Assembly (NCBI GenBank): GCA_001899805.1
Contig: MKWP01000004.1
Location: forward strand, 248,001 to 312,000
DNA: 64,000 nucleotides
Direction of reading: 5' to 3'
Source: Lysobacterales bacterium 66-474
Lineage (GTDB): Bacteria > Pseudomonadota > Gammaproteobacteria > Xanthomonadales > Rhodanobacteraceae
Shown: piece by piece, positions 26,430-35,315 of the stretch
Layout: every line of letters begins with the position of its first letter
Numbering within the stretch: the first letter of the stretch is position 1
Program-made: the position numbers and the translations under genes
The notes under the pieces: model-generated
What the model was told of the DNA's origin: nothing
The model's database searches: none
Seen by the model: the letters and a program-made list of their open reading frames with translations, nothing else

Positions 26430-27110
26430 TCAGACCCTGCCCATCACCGGGATCAACGCGCCGGTGATCGCCGACGCCTGGTCGGACAGCAGGAACACGA
26501 TCACGTCGGCCAACTGCGAAGGCTTCACCCATTTGGCGAAGTCCGCCTTGGGCATGTCTTTCCGATTCGGCGGGGTGTCGATGGTCGAAGGCAGCAGCGC
26601 GTTGACGGTGATGCCGCGCGCTTTCAGTTCCTCGGCCAGCGATTCGGTGAAGCGCATCACGCCGGATTTCGACGCGGCATAGGCGCCCATGCCGGCGCCG
26701 GCCTTCAGCGCGCCTGCCGCGCCGATGTTGACGATACGGCCGCCGTCCGGCAGGTGCGCCAGCGCGGCCTTGCTGGCCGCCACCGCGGTGCGCAGGTTGA
26801 TGCGATACAGGAAATCCCAGGTGTCCGGACTGCCGTCGGCCAGCGTTTCAAAGCGGAAGGTGCCGGCGATGTTGACCAGCGCATCGAGTCCGCCCAGCGC
26901 CTTGGCCGCAGCGTCGATCGCGGCTTGCGCAGCCTTCGCGTCAGCCAGATCCACGCCGCCGAAAGCCTTCGCACCATGCATGTTCGCGGGGGCGTCGGCG
27001 CGGTCGATGGCAGCGACCTTGCCACCCGCGGCCAGCACGGCTTGCACCACCGCGGCGCCCAGCGAACCGAAAGCACCGGTGATGGCAATGCGTTTTCCTG
27101 CGAGAGACAT
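26430..27110 (-). CDS. Short-chain dehydrogenase/reductase (SDR)
   Basis: 226 aa. The cofactor motif is TGAFGSLG near residue 11. The NIAG structural motif, and the catalytic Ser/Tyr/Lys region GAYAASKSG with its YxxxK, are present. The C-terminus GITVNALLPSTIDTPPNRKD is typical of SDR enzymes. It probably reduces a carbonyl or oxidises an alcohol with NAD(P)(H); the substrate is unknown. No operon partner is on this strand. About 160 bases separate it from the divergent cytochrome b gene. Confidence 0.93.
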   Translation of the reverse strand: MSLAGKRIAITGAFGSLGAAVVQAVLAAGGKVAAIDRADAPANMHGAKAFGGVDLADAKAAQAAIDAAAKALGGLDALVNIAGTFRFETLADGSPDTWDFLYRINLRTAVAASKAALAHLPDGGRIVNIGAAGALKAGAGMGAYAASKSGVMRFTESLAEELKARGITVNALLPSTIDTPPNRKDMPKADFAKWVKPSQLADVIVFLLSDQASAITGALIPVMGRV

Positions 27111-27266
27111 GGCGGTGCTCCTGCGGCGCCCGTGCGCCGATCAACGAGTGGGTGAACAAAGAGCATATCGCCGGTCACCCGGAGGATGTAACCCCGACGG
27201 ATCAGCCGGCGAATGGGATTGCAGGTAAGCTCGCCGAATCGCCGGCGGGCAGGAGGGGAAACGAGG

Positions 27267-28208
27267 ATGGCCAGCACCCCTGAAGACGTCGTCCAGCCGC
27301 ACGCGTTGCCGGCCGAGCCACCGCCTGCGGCAACGCTGCGGCGCGTGGTGTACCGGCACACCCTGCCGCTTCGGATCATGCACTGGATCAACGCGATCTG
27401 CCTGTTGATCCTGCTGGGCAGCGGCCTGCAGATCTTCAACGCACACCCGGCCCTGTACTGGGGGCAGCGCTCGAACTTCGATCACCCGTGGCTGCGGCTC
27501 GGCGCGACGCAAACCCGCGACGGCAAGCTGCAAGGCGTCGCCACGCTCGGCTCTCACCGCTTCGACACTACCGGCGTGCTGGGCGTCTCGAAAGTGGACG
27601 GCCAAGCCACGGTGCGCGGTTTTCCGGCGTGGGCCACGATTCCCGGACCCCAATGGTTGTCGATGGGGCGCGCCTGGCATTTCTTCTTTGCATGGCTGTT
27701 CGCGATCAACGGCGTGCTGTTCGTCGCGTACGCGCTGTGGACGCGTCACCTGACGCGCGACCTCGTGCCGACGCGCCGCGACTGGCGCGGCATCGGCCGC
27801 TCGATCATCGACCACGCCCTGCTCAGGCACCCCAAAGGCGAAGCCGCGCTGCGCTACAACGTGCTGCAACGCATCGCCTACTTCGTGGTGATCTTCGTGT
27901 TCGGCGGCGGCGTGGTATTGATGGGCCTCGCAATGTCGCCGCGCATGGACAGCGTGCTCGGCTGGCTGGTCGACGCGGTCGGCGGCCGGCAATCCGCGCG
28001 CAGCATCCATTTCCTGTTCGCGATGGGTTTCATCGCGTTTTTCCTGATCCACATTTTCGAGGTGATCGTGACCGGCCTTGGCAACAATTTGCGATCGATC
28101 ATCACCGGCCGCTACGCCATCGAGGAAACCTCCGAACAACCTGCCATGTCTGGCGGCGGTGCTTCGGAGATTCCCGACACGGAGACGCACGATGAAACTC
28201 ATCAATAA
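27267..28208 (+). CDS. Cytochrome b561/b-type membrane protein (partner of the Mo oxidoreductase)
   Basis: 313 aa. Four membrane segments carry the usual haem-ligand histidines: RIMHWINAICLLILLGSGLQIF, AWHFFFAWLFAINGVLFVAY, a third around AYFVVIFVFGGGVVLMGLAM, and SIHFLFAMGFIAFFLIHIFEV. The pattern is that of the Ni/Fe-hydrogenase/thiosulfate reductase-type cytochrome b family (cytochrome b561_N). It likely passes electrons from quinol to the periplasmic molybdoprotein encoded next, whose start overlaps its stop by 17 bases. The ATG at 27267 has an AGGAGGGG ribosome site. Confidence 0.9.
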   Translation: MASTPEDVVQPHALPAEPPPAATLRRVVYRHTLPLRIMHWINAICLLILLGSGLQIFNAHPALYWGQRSNFDHPWLRLGATQTRDGKLQGVATLGSHRFDTTGVLGVSKVDGQATVRGFPAWATIPGPQWLSMGRAWHFFFAWLFAINGVLFVAYALWTRHLTRDLVPTRRDWRGIGRSIIDHALLRHPKGEAALRYNVLQRIAYFVVIFVFGGGVVLMGLAMSPRMDSVLGWLVDAVGGRQSARSIHFLFAMGFIAFFLIHIFEVIVTGLGNNLRSIITGRYAIEETSEQPAMSGGGASEIPDTETHDETHQ

Positions 28209-28953
28209 ACGCCGTCGCTTCCTGCGCGACGCACTGGCGCTGACCGGCACGGTGGCGCTTGCCGGTTGCGACCAGTTGTCGCAAACCAGCTGGGCACCCA
28301 AGGTACTGGATAGCGCGACAGCCTTGAGCCACGCCGCGCAACGCACGTTGTCGCGCGACGCGATGGCACGCGAGTACAGCGAGGCCGACATTTCGCCGGT
28401 ATTCCGCCCCAACGGCAGCACCGATCCGCAAGCGCCTGCCTATCGCGCGCTCGCCGTGAACGATTTTCGCGATTACAAACTCGCCGTTGGAGGTTTGGTC
28501 GCACATCCGCTGTCGCTATCGCTGGACGCGTTGCGGAAGCTGCCCAGCCGCACCCAGATCACCCGCCACGATTGCGTGGAAGGCTGGAGCGTGATCGGCA
28601 AGTGGACCGGGGTGCAGTTGTCGCACGTATTGGAGATGGCGCAACCCGCCAAGGCCGCGCGTTACGTGGTGTTTCGCTGTTTCGACGCGATGGACGACGA
28701 CAGCGAATACTACGAATCGCTGGGCTTCGACGACGCGTATCACCCGCAGACCCTGCTGGCATGGGAACTCAACGGCAAGACCCTGCCCATCCCGAACGGC
28801 GCACCGCTGCGGCTGCGCGTGCCGCGCCAGCTCGGCTACAAGCAGGCCAAGTACCTGCGCCGCATCGATCTTGTCGCGTCGTTCAAGGACATCGAAGGCG
28901 GTCGCGGCGGTTATTGGGAAGACCAGGGCTATCAGTGGTATGCCGGGATTTAG
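28192..28953 (+). CDS. Molybdopterin-dependent oxidoreductase, sulfite oxidase/YedY (MsrP)-like
   Basis: 253 aa. A Tat-like N-terminus KRRRFLRDALALTG runs into LAGC, a lipobox, so the mature protein may be a Tat-exported lipoprotein. The oxidoreductase core has RHDCVEGWSVIGKWTGVQLS, where the Cys would ligate molybdenum, and LRLRVPRQLGYKQAKYLRRI. Members of the family reduce methionine sulfoxide or other S/N-oxides or oxidise sulfite. The cytochrome b gene upstream (17-base overlap) is its likely electron partner, as in MsrPQ-type systems, although this partner is b561-like rather than MsrQ. Confidence 0.9.
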   Translation: MKLINKRRRFLRDALALTGTVALAGCDQLSQTSWAPKVLDSATALSHAAQRTLSRDAMAREYSEADISPVFRPNGSTDPQAPAYRALAVNDFRDYKLAVGGLVAHPLSLSLDALRKLPSRTQITRHDCVEGWSVIGKWTGVQLSHVLEMAQPAKAARYVVFRCFDAMDDDSEYYESLGFDDAYHPQTLLAWELNGKTLPIPNGAPLRLRVPRQLGYKQAKYLRRIDLVASFKDIEGGRGGYWEDQGYQWYAGI

Positions 28954-28961
28954 GTGAAAAT

Positions 28962-29105
28962 GTTCGAAGCGGTTGTTGTGAAAAGTCAGGCCACGGAGCT
29001 CTTGGCCATGGATGGCGGCAGTAAGGGCCGTTCTGGTCTCCACACCATCGAGTTTGTTTGTTCGCCGTACCGCCGAACGAAGCGCCGATCGGGGACGATC
29101 GCATA
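28962..29105 (+). repeat. Dispersed hairpin repeat, copy F
   Basis: Starts GTTCGAAGCGGTTGTTGTGA, continues AAAGTCAGGCCACGGAG and GGCCATGGATGGCGG, and ends with a CGATC...GATCG hairpin (variant stem CGATC-GGGGA-CGATCG). It separates the convergent molybdoenzyme and VTT genes. Confidence 0.85.
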
Positions 29106-29107
29106 AA

Positions 29108-29827
29108 TCAATGCCGCCAGCGGCGCTCATGCCGCCAATGCCTCGCGCGCTTGATCATCCAGCGTGACGCGAACGGCAGCACCGCCAGCAGCGCAAGCGA
29201 CACGATCATCGGAATCGAGACAAGCTGCGCGGCCGTGCGCGCGTGGCCGATGCGGGTGCCCGCGTTCACGTACACGGCGACGCCTGCCAGCATCCCGAGC
29301 TGCGTCACCCAGTAATAGGTGCGCACGCGAATGTGGGTCAGCCCCATCAGCAGGTTGACCAGGAAAAACGGAAACACCGGGACCAGCCGGATGTTGAGCA
29401 GGTAGAACGCGCCGTCGTGCTCGATGCCGGCGTCGATCTTGTGCAGCCGATGCGCGAAACGGCGGCGTATCGCGTCCTTGAAAACGAAGCGCGAGGCGAG
29501 CATCACCAGCGTGGCGCCGATCGCCGAACCGAAAGACATCAGCACGGTGCCCTCGAACAGTCCGAAGATCGCGCCGGCTGCCAGCGTCATCACCGTCAGC
29601 AGCGGCAACGACAGCAGCACGACCGCGACCAGCACGCCGAAGAACGCGAACGCCAGCCGCCACGGATGCATCGCCTGCACGGCCGCAAGCCATTCGCGAC
29701 GACGCTGCAGCGTCGCGAGGTCGAGGTGATGTTGCGCGCCCGACAGGAAGAACGCGGTCACCAGGCACAACACCACCAGCACCAGCGCGCCGCGCAACAA
29801 CCACCGCCATCGTTCCCGTGCCAACAT
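29108..29827 (-). CDS. TVP38/TMEM64 (VTT domain, DedA-related) membrane protein
   Basis: 239 aa with five or six membrane segments (LLRGALVLVVLCLVTAFFLS, AFAFFGVLVAVVLLSLPLLTV, GLFEGTVLMSFGSAIGATLV and others). The VTT core is recognisable in LLSLPLLTVMTLAAGAIFGL, then NIRLVPVFPFFLVNLLMGLT. The family is linked to lipid transport/flipping in the membrane. The ATG at 29827 (MLARERW) is chosen. A longer in-frame start would lie inside the inverted end of the MITE-like element that begins six bases upstream, so that element now forms the gene's 5' region. Confidence 0.87.
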   Translation of the reverse strand: MLARERWRWLLRGALVLVVLCLVTAFFLSGAQHHLDLATLQRRREWLAAVQAMHPWRLAFAFFGVLVAVVLLSLPLLTVMTLAAGAIFGLFEGTVLMSFGSAIGATLVMLASRFVFKDAIRRRFAHRLHKIDAGIEHDGAFYLLNIRLVPVFPFFLVNLLMGLTHIRVRTYYWVTQLGMLAGVAVYVNAGTRIGHARTAAQLVSIPMIVSLALLAVLPFASRWMIKRARHWRHERRWRH

Positions 29828-29832
29828 GGCTA

Positions 29833-30100
29833 GGGCCTGTTGACGCCATGCCAAGCGAGCCGCGTTGCTTCCGCAGCGGTCGCCAGACGAGGCGCGCGCC
29901 GCAGTGCCATGGTGGTTCCATGGTCAAGGCGCGCACCGATGGATGACGGCCGCTGCGGAGCAACCCTGCGGGCAGGGGCCCTTTGCCCACACGGCTGCGT
30001 CATCGCTCGTCTATGGATCGACATGCATCTTCCTCACTCTTCCTTGTCCTGCGGGCAAATGGCCGGCGGCGCGACCGTTTGGCATGGCGTCAACAGGCCC
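29833..30100. mobile_element. MITE-like element with 22-bp perfect terminal inverted repeats
   Basis: The left end, GGGCCTGTTGACGCCATGCC plus AA (29833-29854), and the right end (30079-30100) are exact reverse complements over 22 bases. Total length is 268 bp. It has no complete ORF of convincing coding quality and no clear target duplication. It fills most of the 346-base gap between the VTT gene and the permease gene at 30174; the remaining 73 bases show nothing notable. Confidence 0.85.
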
Positions 30101-30173
30101 GGGAGCATGCGCGGGCCTGCGTGAACGACGCGTGCGGCATGCCCCTTTACCGCCGGCCGGGTGTCGATGCAGC

Positions 30174-31313
30174 ATGTCGCGCACCGCATGGGAGCCCTGC
30201 TTGTCCGCCAACTCCATCCTGTCCCGGCTTCGACGCGACCACCTGTTGCAGGTGCTGTTGCTGCTGGCGCTGGTGCTGGCGGCCGTCGACCCGCGCCCGC
30301 CGCGCGCATACCTGCAATGGCTGGACCTGCCGACCCTGGCAGGCTTGACCGGCCTCCTGATCCTCACCGAAGGCGTGCGTGCCAGCGGCCACGTGCAGGG
30401 TTTCGCCCTGCACCTGGTCGCACGGTTGCGCGACACGCGCGCGCTGGCGTTCGTACTGGTGTCGCTGGCGGCGACGCTGGCGACGGTGCTGACCAACGAC
30501 GTCGCGTTGTTCCTGGTCGTGCCATTGACGCTGGCGATCGATCGCATCGCGCGCATCCCGCGCCAGCGGCTGGTGATCTTCGAGGCGCTGGCGGTGAATG
30601 CCGGCTCGACCTTCAGCCCGATCGGCAATCCCCAGAACCTGTTGCTGTGGCAGCACTCGAGGCTGGGATTCTTCGGTTACGTCGCGGCGCTGGCGCCGGC
30701 TGGGGCGGTGCTGCTGGTCGTGTTGCTGGTCGCGTGCCGCTTCGCGTTCTCCGCGACACCGCTGCGCCTGCACGAAGGGGCCTACGCTGCGCCGCGCCTC
30801 GACACCGCGCTGCTTGCAGGTTCGCTGGCCCTGCTGGTGTCGATGGTGCTGGCGCTGCAATGGGGTTACGCAATCCCTGCGGCATCGATCGTGCTTGCAA
30901 TCGGGCTGCTGTTTTTCCGGCGTGTGCTCGCCGGCGTGGATTGGCTGCTGCTGGTGACGTTCGCCGCGATGTTCACGGGCCTCGGGCACCTCGCCGCATT
31001 GCCCGTCGTGCATGCGCATGTCGGCGCCCTCGATTGGCGCGATCCGCGCGTGACCTACGCCGGCGGCATCCTGCTGTCGCAACTCATCAGCAACGTGCCC
31101 GCGGCGGTGTTGCTGCAACACTACGTGCCCAACCTCACGCTGCTGGCGGCGGCGGTAAATGTCGGCGGCTCGGGCCTGGTGATCGGTTCGCTGGCCAACC
31201 TGATCGCGCTGCGCCTCGATGGCAGCCGCGGCATCGGCTGGCGTTTCCACGCGTGGTCGATTCCGTATCTGGCGATGACCGCGGTCATCGTGGCGCTGGC
31301 ATGGCGGCTTTGA
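30174..31313 (+). CDS. SLC13/ArsB-NhaD superfamily anion permease (predicted)
   Basis: 379 aa with about ten hydrophobic segments. The ion transporter superfamily signature appears twice: TNDVALFLVVPLTLAI early and the SQLISNVPAAVLL segment late, both with Asn-Pro/Asp style re-entrant loops, and NAGSTFSPIGNPQNLLLW between them. The substrate may be a dicarboxylate, sulfate, arsenite or a cation; it cannot be decided. The ATG at 30174 (MSRTAWEPC) is used; a TTG 27 bases later is possible. The gene begins 73 bases after the MITE-like element. Confidence 0.85.
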   Translation: MSRTAWEPCLSANSILSRLRRDHLLQVLLLLALVLAAVDPRPPRAYLQWLDLPTLAGLTGLLILTEGVRASGHVQGFALHLVARLRDTRALAFVLVSLAATLATVLTNDVALFLVVPLTLAIDRIARIPRQRLVIFEALAVNAGSTFSPIGNPQNLLLWQHSRLGFFGYVAALAPAGAVLLVVLLVACRFAFSATPLRLHEGAYAAPRLDTALLAGSLALLVSMVLALQWGYAIPAASIVLAIGLLFFRRVLAGVDWLLLVTFAAMFTGLGHLAALPVVHAHVGALDWRDPRVTYAGGILLSQLISNVPAAVLLQHYVPNLTLLAAAVNVGGSGLVIGSLANLIALRLDGSRGIGWRFHAWSIPYLAMTAVIVALAWRL

Positions 31314-31393
31314 CTGCGCCATTCCGCGCCGGGGGGAGCAGCTTCAGCCGGACCCAACGTCCAGGGGCGAGCGGCACGGCGCGACCCTTGCCT

Positions 31394-31419
31394 GGCAGGG
31401 CGGCCAGCGCCGCCCTGCC
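31394..31419. terminator. Hairpin between convergent genes
   Basis: GGCAGGGCGG and CCGCCCTGCC form a perfect 10-bp stem with a 6-base loop, between the ends of the permease (31313, plus) and the secreted protein gene (31435, minus). It has no T-run but is well placed to end both transcripts. Confidence 0.5.
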
Positions 31420-31434
31420 GCCAGCCACCATTCG

Positions 31435-32007
31435 TTACTTCACGGGCACCATCAGGTGCTGGTAGGGCGTTCCCGCCCACATCACGTAGGGCGCTTTCGT
31501 GTCCGGGTCCGCGCCTTTCGGATAGAGATCGTAGAAGCTGGCATCGGCGCCCACGATCATCACGTGCGCGCCGGTCTTGACCCAGTGATTGCCCGTCGCC
31601 GGTTTCGTCGCATACGGATCGGTGTTGCTGGCGTCGGTGCCGCCTTCCAGCATGTACATGAAACCGACCTTGCCGGCCGCAGGTGGCTTGTGCCCCATCC
31701 ATGCGCCCGCCCATTCGAACGCATTCTTGTCCATGCACATCGGGTCGGGGCCCGGCGTGGCCGGCGAATCGGGCATGCACGTCCAGCCGTTGTGGCCTTC
31801 GCGCAAGGTACGCATCTTGCCGTCGGCGCCCATCGCCACGACGGTGGCGCCTTTCGACACGGCCGCCGGGGCGGCGCGTTCGGCGCTGGCGATCAACTTT
31901 GCATCGCTGGGGGCGCTGGTCTTGGCTGCGGCCGCCTGCGTCGTGGCCGCCATGGCCATGGCGAGGGCAATGACACCGTACCGGCCCGTTGAACCTGTAG
32001 TGTTCAT
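31435..32007 (-). CDS. Secreted protein of unknown function
   Basis: 190 aa. A signal peptide is clear (GVIALAMAMAATTQAAAAK, cleavage after AAA). The mature protein contains MRTLREGHNGWTCMPDSP and PMCMDKNAFEWAGAWMGHKP, a two-Cys region, then GTDASNTDPYATKPATGNHW and a C-terminal MWAGTPYQHLMVPVK. I do not recognise a named domain. The strong GGAGG ribosome site fixes the start. It follows a short palindrome (CTACTCC/GGGGTAG) but no clear promoter is visible. Confidence 0.8.
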   Translation of the reverse strand: MNTTGSTGRYGVIALAMAMAATTQAAAAKTSAPSDAKLIASAERAAPAAVSKGATVVAMGADGKMRTLREGHNGWTCMPDSPATPGPDPMCMDKNAFEWAGAWMGHKPPAAGKVGFMYMLEGGTDASNTDPYATKPATGNHWVKTGAHVMIVGADASFYDLYPKGADPDTKAPYVMWAGTPYQHLMVPVK

Positions 32008-32164
32008 ACCTGCCTCCGAGGAACGATTGGGATCGAACGCCCGGTAGCCGGCCCGCACGACGAGCGCGGCGTCGACCGGGACGATCACTCTACTCCCTTC
32101 GGGGTAGGCCCACACCTGCCGAAACAGGCGCGGGAGACACCGACCGACTGTCAGCCCGTCGCGC

Positions 32165-33310
32165 TCAACGCGAGGCTTCGTGCAACACGCGCCGGTCGAT
32201 TTCGGCGACGGTGCGGACACCGCACAACACCATCGTCAGGTCCAGCTCGCCGCGGATCAGTTCGAGTGCCGTGGTGACGCCCGGTCCGCCCAGCGCACCC
32301 AACCCGTACACGAACGCACGCCCGATCATCACTGCGCGCGCCCCCAGCGCCAGCGCCTTGATGACGTCCTGCCCCGAGCGCACACCACCGTCCAGCCACA
32401 CCTCGCAACCCCCGCCGGCCCGTGACGCGATTTCCGGCAACACGCTGATCGAGGACGGCGCGCCGTCGAGCTGGCGCCCGCCGTGGTTGGACACCACGAT
32501 CGCGTCGGCGCCGCAGTCCACCGCGCGACGCGCGTCGTCGGGATCGAGCACCCCCTTCAGGATCAGCTTGCCGCCCCAGCGGTTCTTGATCCACTCGACA
32601 TCGTTCCAGTTCAGGCCGCGATCGAACTGTTCGGCGGTCCACGCGGCCAGCGAGGACATGTCGCTGACGCCCTCGACATGCCCGGCGATATTGCCGAACT
32701 GGTGGCGACGCGTGCGCGCCATGCCCAGGCACCAGCGCGGGTGCAGCGCGAGGTTGGCGAGGTTTTTCAGCGTCGGCTTGGGCGGCGTCGACAGTCCGTT
32801 CTTGATGTCGCGATGGCGCTGGCCCATCACCTGCAGGTCCAGCGTCAGCACCAGCGCGGAACAGCCGGCCACCTTCGCGCGATCGATCAGGCTTTCGATG
32901 AAACGGTGATCGCGCATCACGTACAACTGGAACCAGAACGGGCGCTTCACGAACGCCGCGACATCCTCGATCGAACACACACTCATGGTCGAGAGCGTGA
33001 ACGGCACGCCGAAATCCAGCGCCGCCTTGGCCGCCAGCATCTCGCCGTCGGCGTGCTGCATGCCGCACATCCCGACCGGCGCCAACGCCAGCGGCAACGC
33101 GACCTCTTCACCGAGCATTGTCGTCGTCGTGGTACCGCCTTCCACGCCGACCGCGACGCGCTGGTGCAAGGGGATGCGCGCGAAGTCTTCGAGGTTCCGG
33201 CGCAACGTCGCCTCGGTCCACGAACCCGATTCGCAGTAATCCACGAACATCCGCGGCACGCGCTTCAGGTAAAGCTGCCGCAGGTCCTCGATGCAGGTCA
33301 TCGGCGCCAT
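32165..33310 (-). CDS. FMN-dependent alpha-hydroxyacid oxidase/dehydrogenase (LldD family)
   Basis: 381 aa. TIM-barrel flavoenzyme: the FMN- and substrate-binding segments ALAPVGMCGMQHADGE, FQLYVMRD, the catalytic His/Arg region VVSNHGGRQLDGAPSS, and WLDGGVRSGQDVIKALALGA are all present. The usual substrate is L-lactate, glycolate or a related 2-hydroxyacid. The ATG at 33310 has a GGGAGG ribosome site eight bases upstream; a second ATG nine bases later is weaker. The gene overlaps the end of the acyltransferase gene by 13 bases, an unusual partner for this enzyme. Confidence 0.94.
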   Translation of the reverse strand: MAPMTCIEDLRQLYLKRVPRMFVDYCESGSWTEATLRRNLEDFARIPLHQRVAVGVEGGTTTTTMLGEEVALPLALAPVGMCGMQHADGEMLAAKAALDFGVPFTLSTMSVCSIEDVAAFVKRPFWFQLYVMRDHRFIESLIDRAKVAGCSALVLTLDLQVMGQRHRDIKNGLSTPPKPTLKNLANLALHPRWCLGMARTRRHQFGNIAGHVEGVSDMSSLAAWTAEQFDRGLNWNDVEWIKNRWGGKLILKGVLDPDDARRAVDCGADAIVVSNHGGRQLDGAPSSISVLPEIASRAGGGCEVWLDGGVRSGQDVIKALALGARAVMIGRAFVYGLGALGGPGVTTALELIRGELDLTMVLCGVRTVAEIDRRVLHEASR

Positions 33311-34227
33311 TCGCCAATCCTCCCGTTGCGTGCCAGCCAGTACGGATCGTGTTCGTACGGATCGGGCCGCTCGGCCCACCGCTTGTACGTCCACTGGTAT
33401 TGCGTGAACGCAAGGTCCACACACTGCTCGACGCCGCGGTTGAGCGCGCTGCAGGCGGTGTGCAAATCGGCGTCGGCGGTACCCTCCGGTGCGGGCAGGA
33501 TGCGGATGCGGAATCCCGCGCCGCGCGGCAGGCGTTCGGCGAACGCAAACAGCACCGTGGCGCCGGTGCGTTGCGCGATGCGTGGCAGCAGCACCATGGT
33601 GTTGGCATCGAAGCCGAAGAACGGCGCGAACTGGCCTTCACCGCGCTTGGGTTGCTGGTCCGGCAGGATGCCGACCACGCCGCCTGCGGCGAGACGTTTG
33701 TACAACGTGCGAACGCCCGCGCCTTCGGCGCGCACCTGTTCGGGACGCAAATCGCCGCGGGCGCGCACGAACAACGGTTCCCACGCGAGATTGCGCGGCG
33801 GCGCGTACAGGATCGCGATCGGTGTGTGCGCGCACAGCCAGTAATTCAGCAGCTCCCAGCAGCCGAGGTGCGGCGCGGCAATGATCAGGCCACGCCCGGA
33901 CTGCAATGCCGTGTCGAACCGCTCCAGGCCTTCGACTTCACGCACCAGTTTCAGCGCGCGCCGCGCGCCGCGCCCCCACACCGCGGCCATCTCGGTGACG
34001 GCACGGCCCGTCTCGACCAGGCAATCGCGCACCAGTGCGTCGCGCCCGGCATCGTCGAGTTCCGGATGCACGATGCGCATGTTCACTTCGGTGTGCACGC
34101 GTTCGCGCGCGCGCCTGCGCCACCACAACGGCCATCCGAGCGCGGTGCCGACGGCGTACAGCACCGGCAATGGCAAGGTCCCCAGCGCGCGCAAGGCCCA
34201 CCATGTCAGTCGGACGTACCCGCGCAT
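33298..34227 (-). CDS. LpxL/HtrB-type lipid A (or related) acyltransferase, paralogue 1
   Basis: 309 aa. An N-terminal hydrophobic segment ([21 protein letters not shown]) anchors it to the inner membrane. The catalytic HX4E motif is HLGCWE near residue 130. [19 protein letters not shown] and the end segment [15 protein letters not shown] are typical of lipid A late acyltransferases. It starts one base inside the stop of the second acyltransferase gene (TGATG), so they form a coupled tandem pair with the oxidase gene downstream. Which acyl acceptor each uses is not known. Confidence 0.93.
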   Translation of the reverse strand: MRGYVRLTWWALRALGTLPLPVLYAVGTALGWPLWWRRRARERVHTEVNMRIVHPELDDAGRDALVRDCLVETGRAVTEMAAVWGRGARRALKLVREVEGLERFDTALQSGRGLIIAAPHLGCWELLNYWLCAHTPIAILYAPPRNLAWEPLFVRARGDLRPEQVRAEGAGVRTLYKRLAAGGVVGILPDQQPKRGEGQFAPFFGFDANTMVLLPRIAQRTGATVLFAFAERLPRGAGFRIRILPAPEGTADADLHTACSALNRGVEQCVDLAFTQYQWTYKRWAERPDPYEHDPYWLARNGRIGEWRR

Positions 34228-35132
34228 CAGCTGCCGACTCCGCTCGCGACATAAGCGTCATCGGTCAGGCCACTCCCCGCGCGCGCCTTGAAGCGCTTGT
34301 AGTTCCACTGGTATTGCGTGAACGCATCGCGCACGCAGGCTTCGATGCCGGCATTCAACGCGGTGCAGGCGGCGAGCGGATCGTCGTCGCGGATCGCCGC
34401 GGGCGGCTCGCGGAAATGCACGCGGAACCCCCGCGCGCGTGGCAGGCGCTCGACGAACAGCATCAGCACCGTGGCGCCGGTGCGTCGCGCGAGCCGCGGC
34501 AGCAGGGTCATCGTGAGCGCCGGCACGCCGAAGAACGGCGCCACCACGGCGCCCGCACGCGGCACGTGGTCGGGCATGATCGAGACCACGCCGGCGTCGT
34601 TGAGATGCCGGAACACCCGGCGCACGCCGGAGTCGTCGATCGGAAACTGGATGCTGGCGCCGCCCTCGCGCAGTCGCCGCAACAAGGCGTCGACCTGCGA
34701 TTGGCGCGGCTGCGTATAGAACGTGGCGAACGGCGTGTGCGCGCCGATCCAGTAGTTGGCGACCTCCCAACTGCCGATGTGCGGAGCGCACAGGATCAGC
34801 CCGCGGCGGGCGGCAATCGCGGCGTGGAACAAGGTCTCGCCGCGCACCTCGCGCACCAGCGCGAGCGTGCGGCGCGGGTTGGTCCAGATGCCGAACACCT
34901 CGACCAACGCGATACCGGCCTGGCGCAGGCACTCGCGTGCCAGCCCGCGGCGCGCGGCCGTGTCGAGATCGGGGCGCACGAGGTTCAGATTGGCTTCGAC
35001 GATCCGCCGCTTGCGACTGCCGCTGATCCAGAACAGCCAGCCCAGCGCCGCGCCCACGACACGAAACGCGCGCGCAGGCAGGCGGGCAACCAGCCACATG
35101 AGTGCGTAGGCGAGATGGGTGTACCAATGCAT
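34227..35132 (-). CDS. LpxL/HtrB-type lipid A (or related) acyltransferase, paralogue 2
   Basis: 301 aa. The architecture is the same as the neighbouring paralogue: hydrophobic N-terminus ([20 protein letters not shown]), catalytic [25 protein letters not shown] and [12 protein letters not shown] near the end. The two proteins are clearly homologous but diverged, as expected for enzymes adding different secondary acyl chains, in the manner of LpxL and LpxM. This is the first gene of the three-gene operon. Confidence 0.93.
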   Translation of the reverse strand: MHWYTHLAYALMWLVARLPARAFRVVGAALGWLFWISGSRKRRIVEANLNLVRPDLDTAARRGLARECLRQAGIALVEVFGIWTNPRRTLALVREVRGETLFHAAIAARRGLILCAPHIGSWEVANYWIGAHTPFATFYTQPRQSQVDALLRRLREGGASIQFPIDDSGVRRVFRHLNDAGVVSIMPDHVPRAGAVVAPFFGVPALTMTLLPRLARRTGATVLMLFVERLPRARGFRVHFREPPAAIRDDDPLAACTALNAGIEACVRDAFTQYQWNYKRFKARAGSGLTDDAYVASGVGS

Positions 35133-35158
35133 CGCGGGAGTCTAACCAATTCGCTTGT

Positions 35159-35268
35159 CGTCATCCCGGCGAAAACCTGGATCCATGTTGCTGCTGGCGG
35201 CGTGGATCAAGATCGGAATGGATTCCGGGTTCCACCCGCAAACAGCGCGGGCGGTCCCGGAATGACGG
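35159..35268. repeat. CGTCATCCCGG inverted repeat element
   Basis: The ends CGTCATCCCGGCG (35159) and TCCCGGAATGACG (right) are imperfect inverts. Inner GAAAACCTGGATCC and GGATTCCGGGTTCC form a second pair. This snap-back unit is a common intergenic repeat type in Xanthomonadaceae and some other proteobacteria (general knowledge). It lies upstream of dtd. Confidence 0.75.
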
Positions 35269-35287
35269 CATTGTTGTTACGCTGCCC

Positions 35288-35315
35288 GAGTCCCGAGTCC
35301 CGAGTCCCCAGTCCC
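35288..35315 (+). repeat. GAGTCCC-type tandem repeat running into the dtd start codon
   Basis: CCGAGTCCCGAGTCCCGAGT continues with CCCCAGTCCC, and the ATG of dtd follows immediately. No Shine-Dalgarno sequence can fit. This is the same kind of repeat as at the hslV-hslU junction. Confidence 0.85.

Noticed and set aside
26290-26532. An 80-codon minus-strand ORF next to the SDR gene
   Set aside because: It overlaps repeats and the end of the SDR gene and has no supporting start signal.
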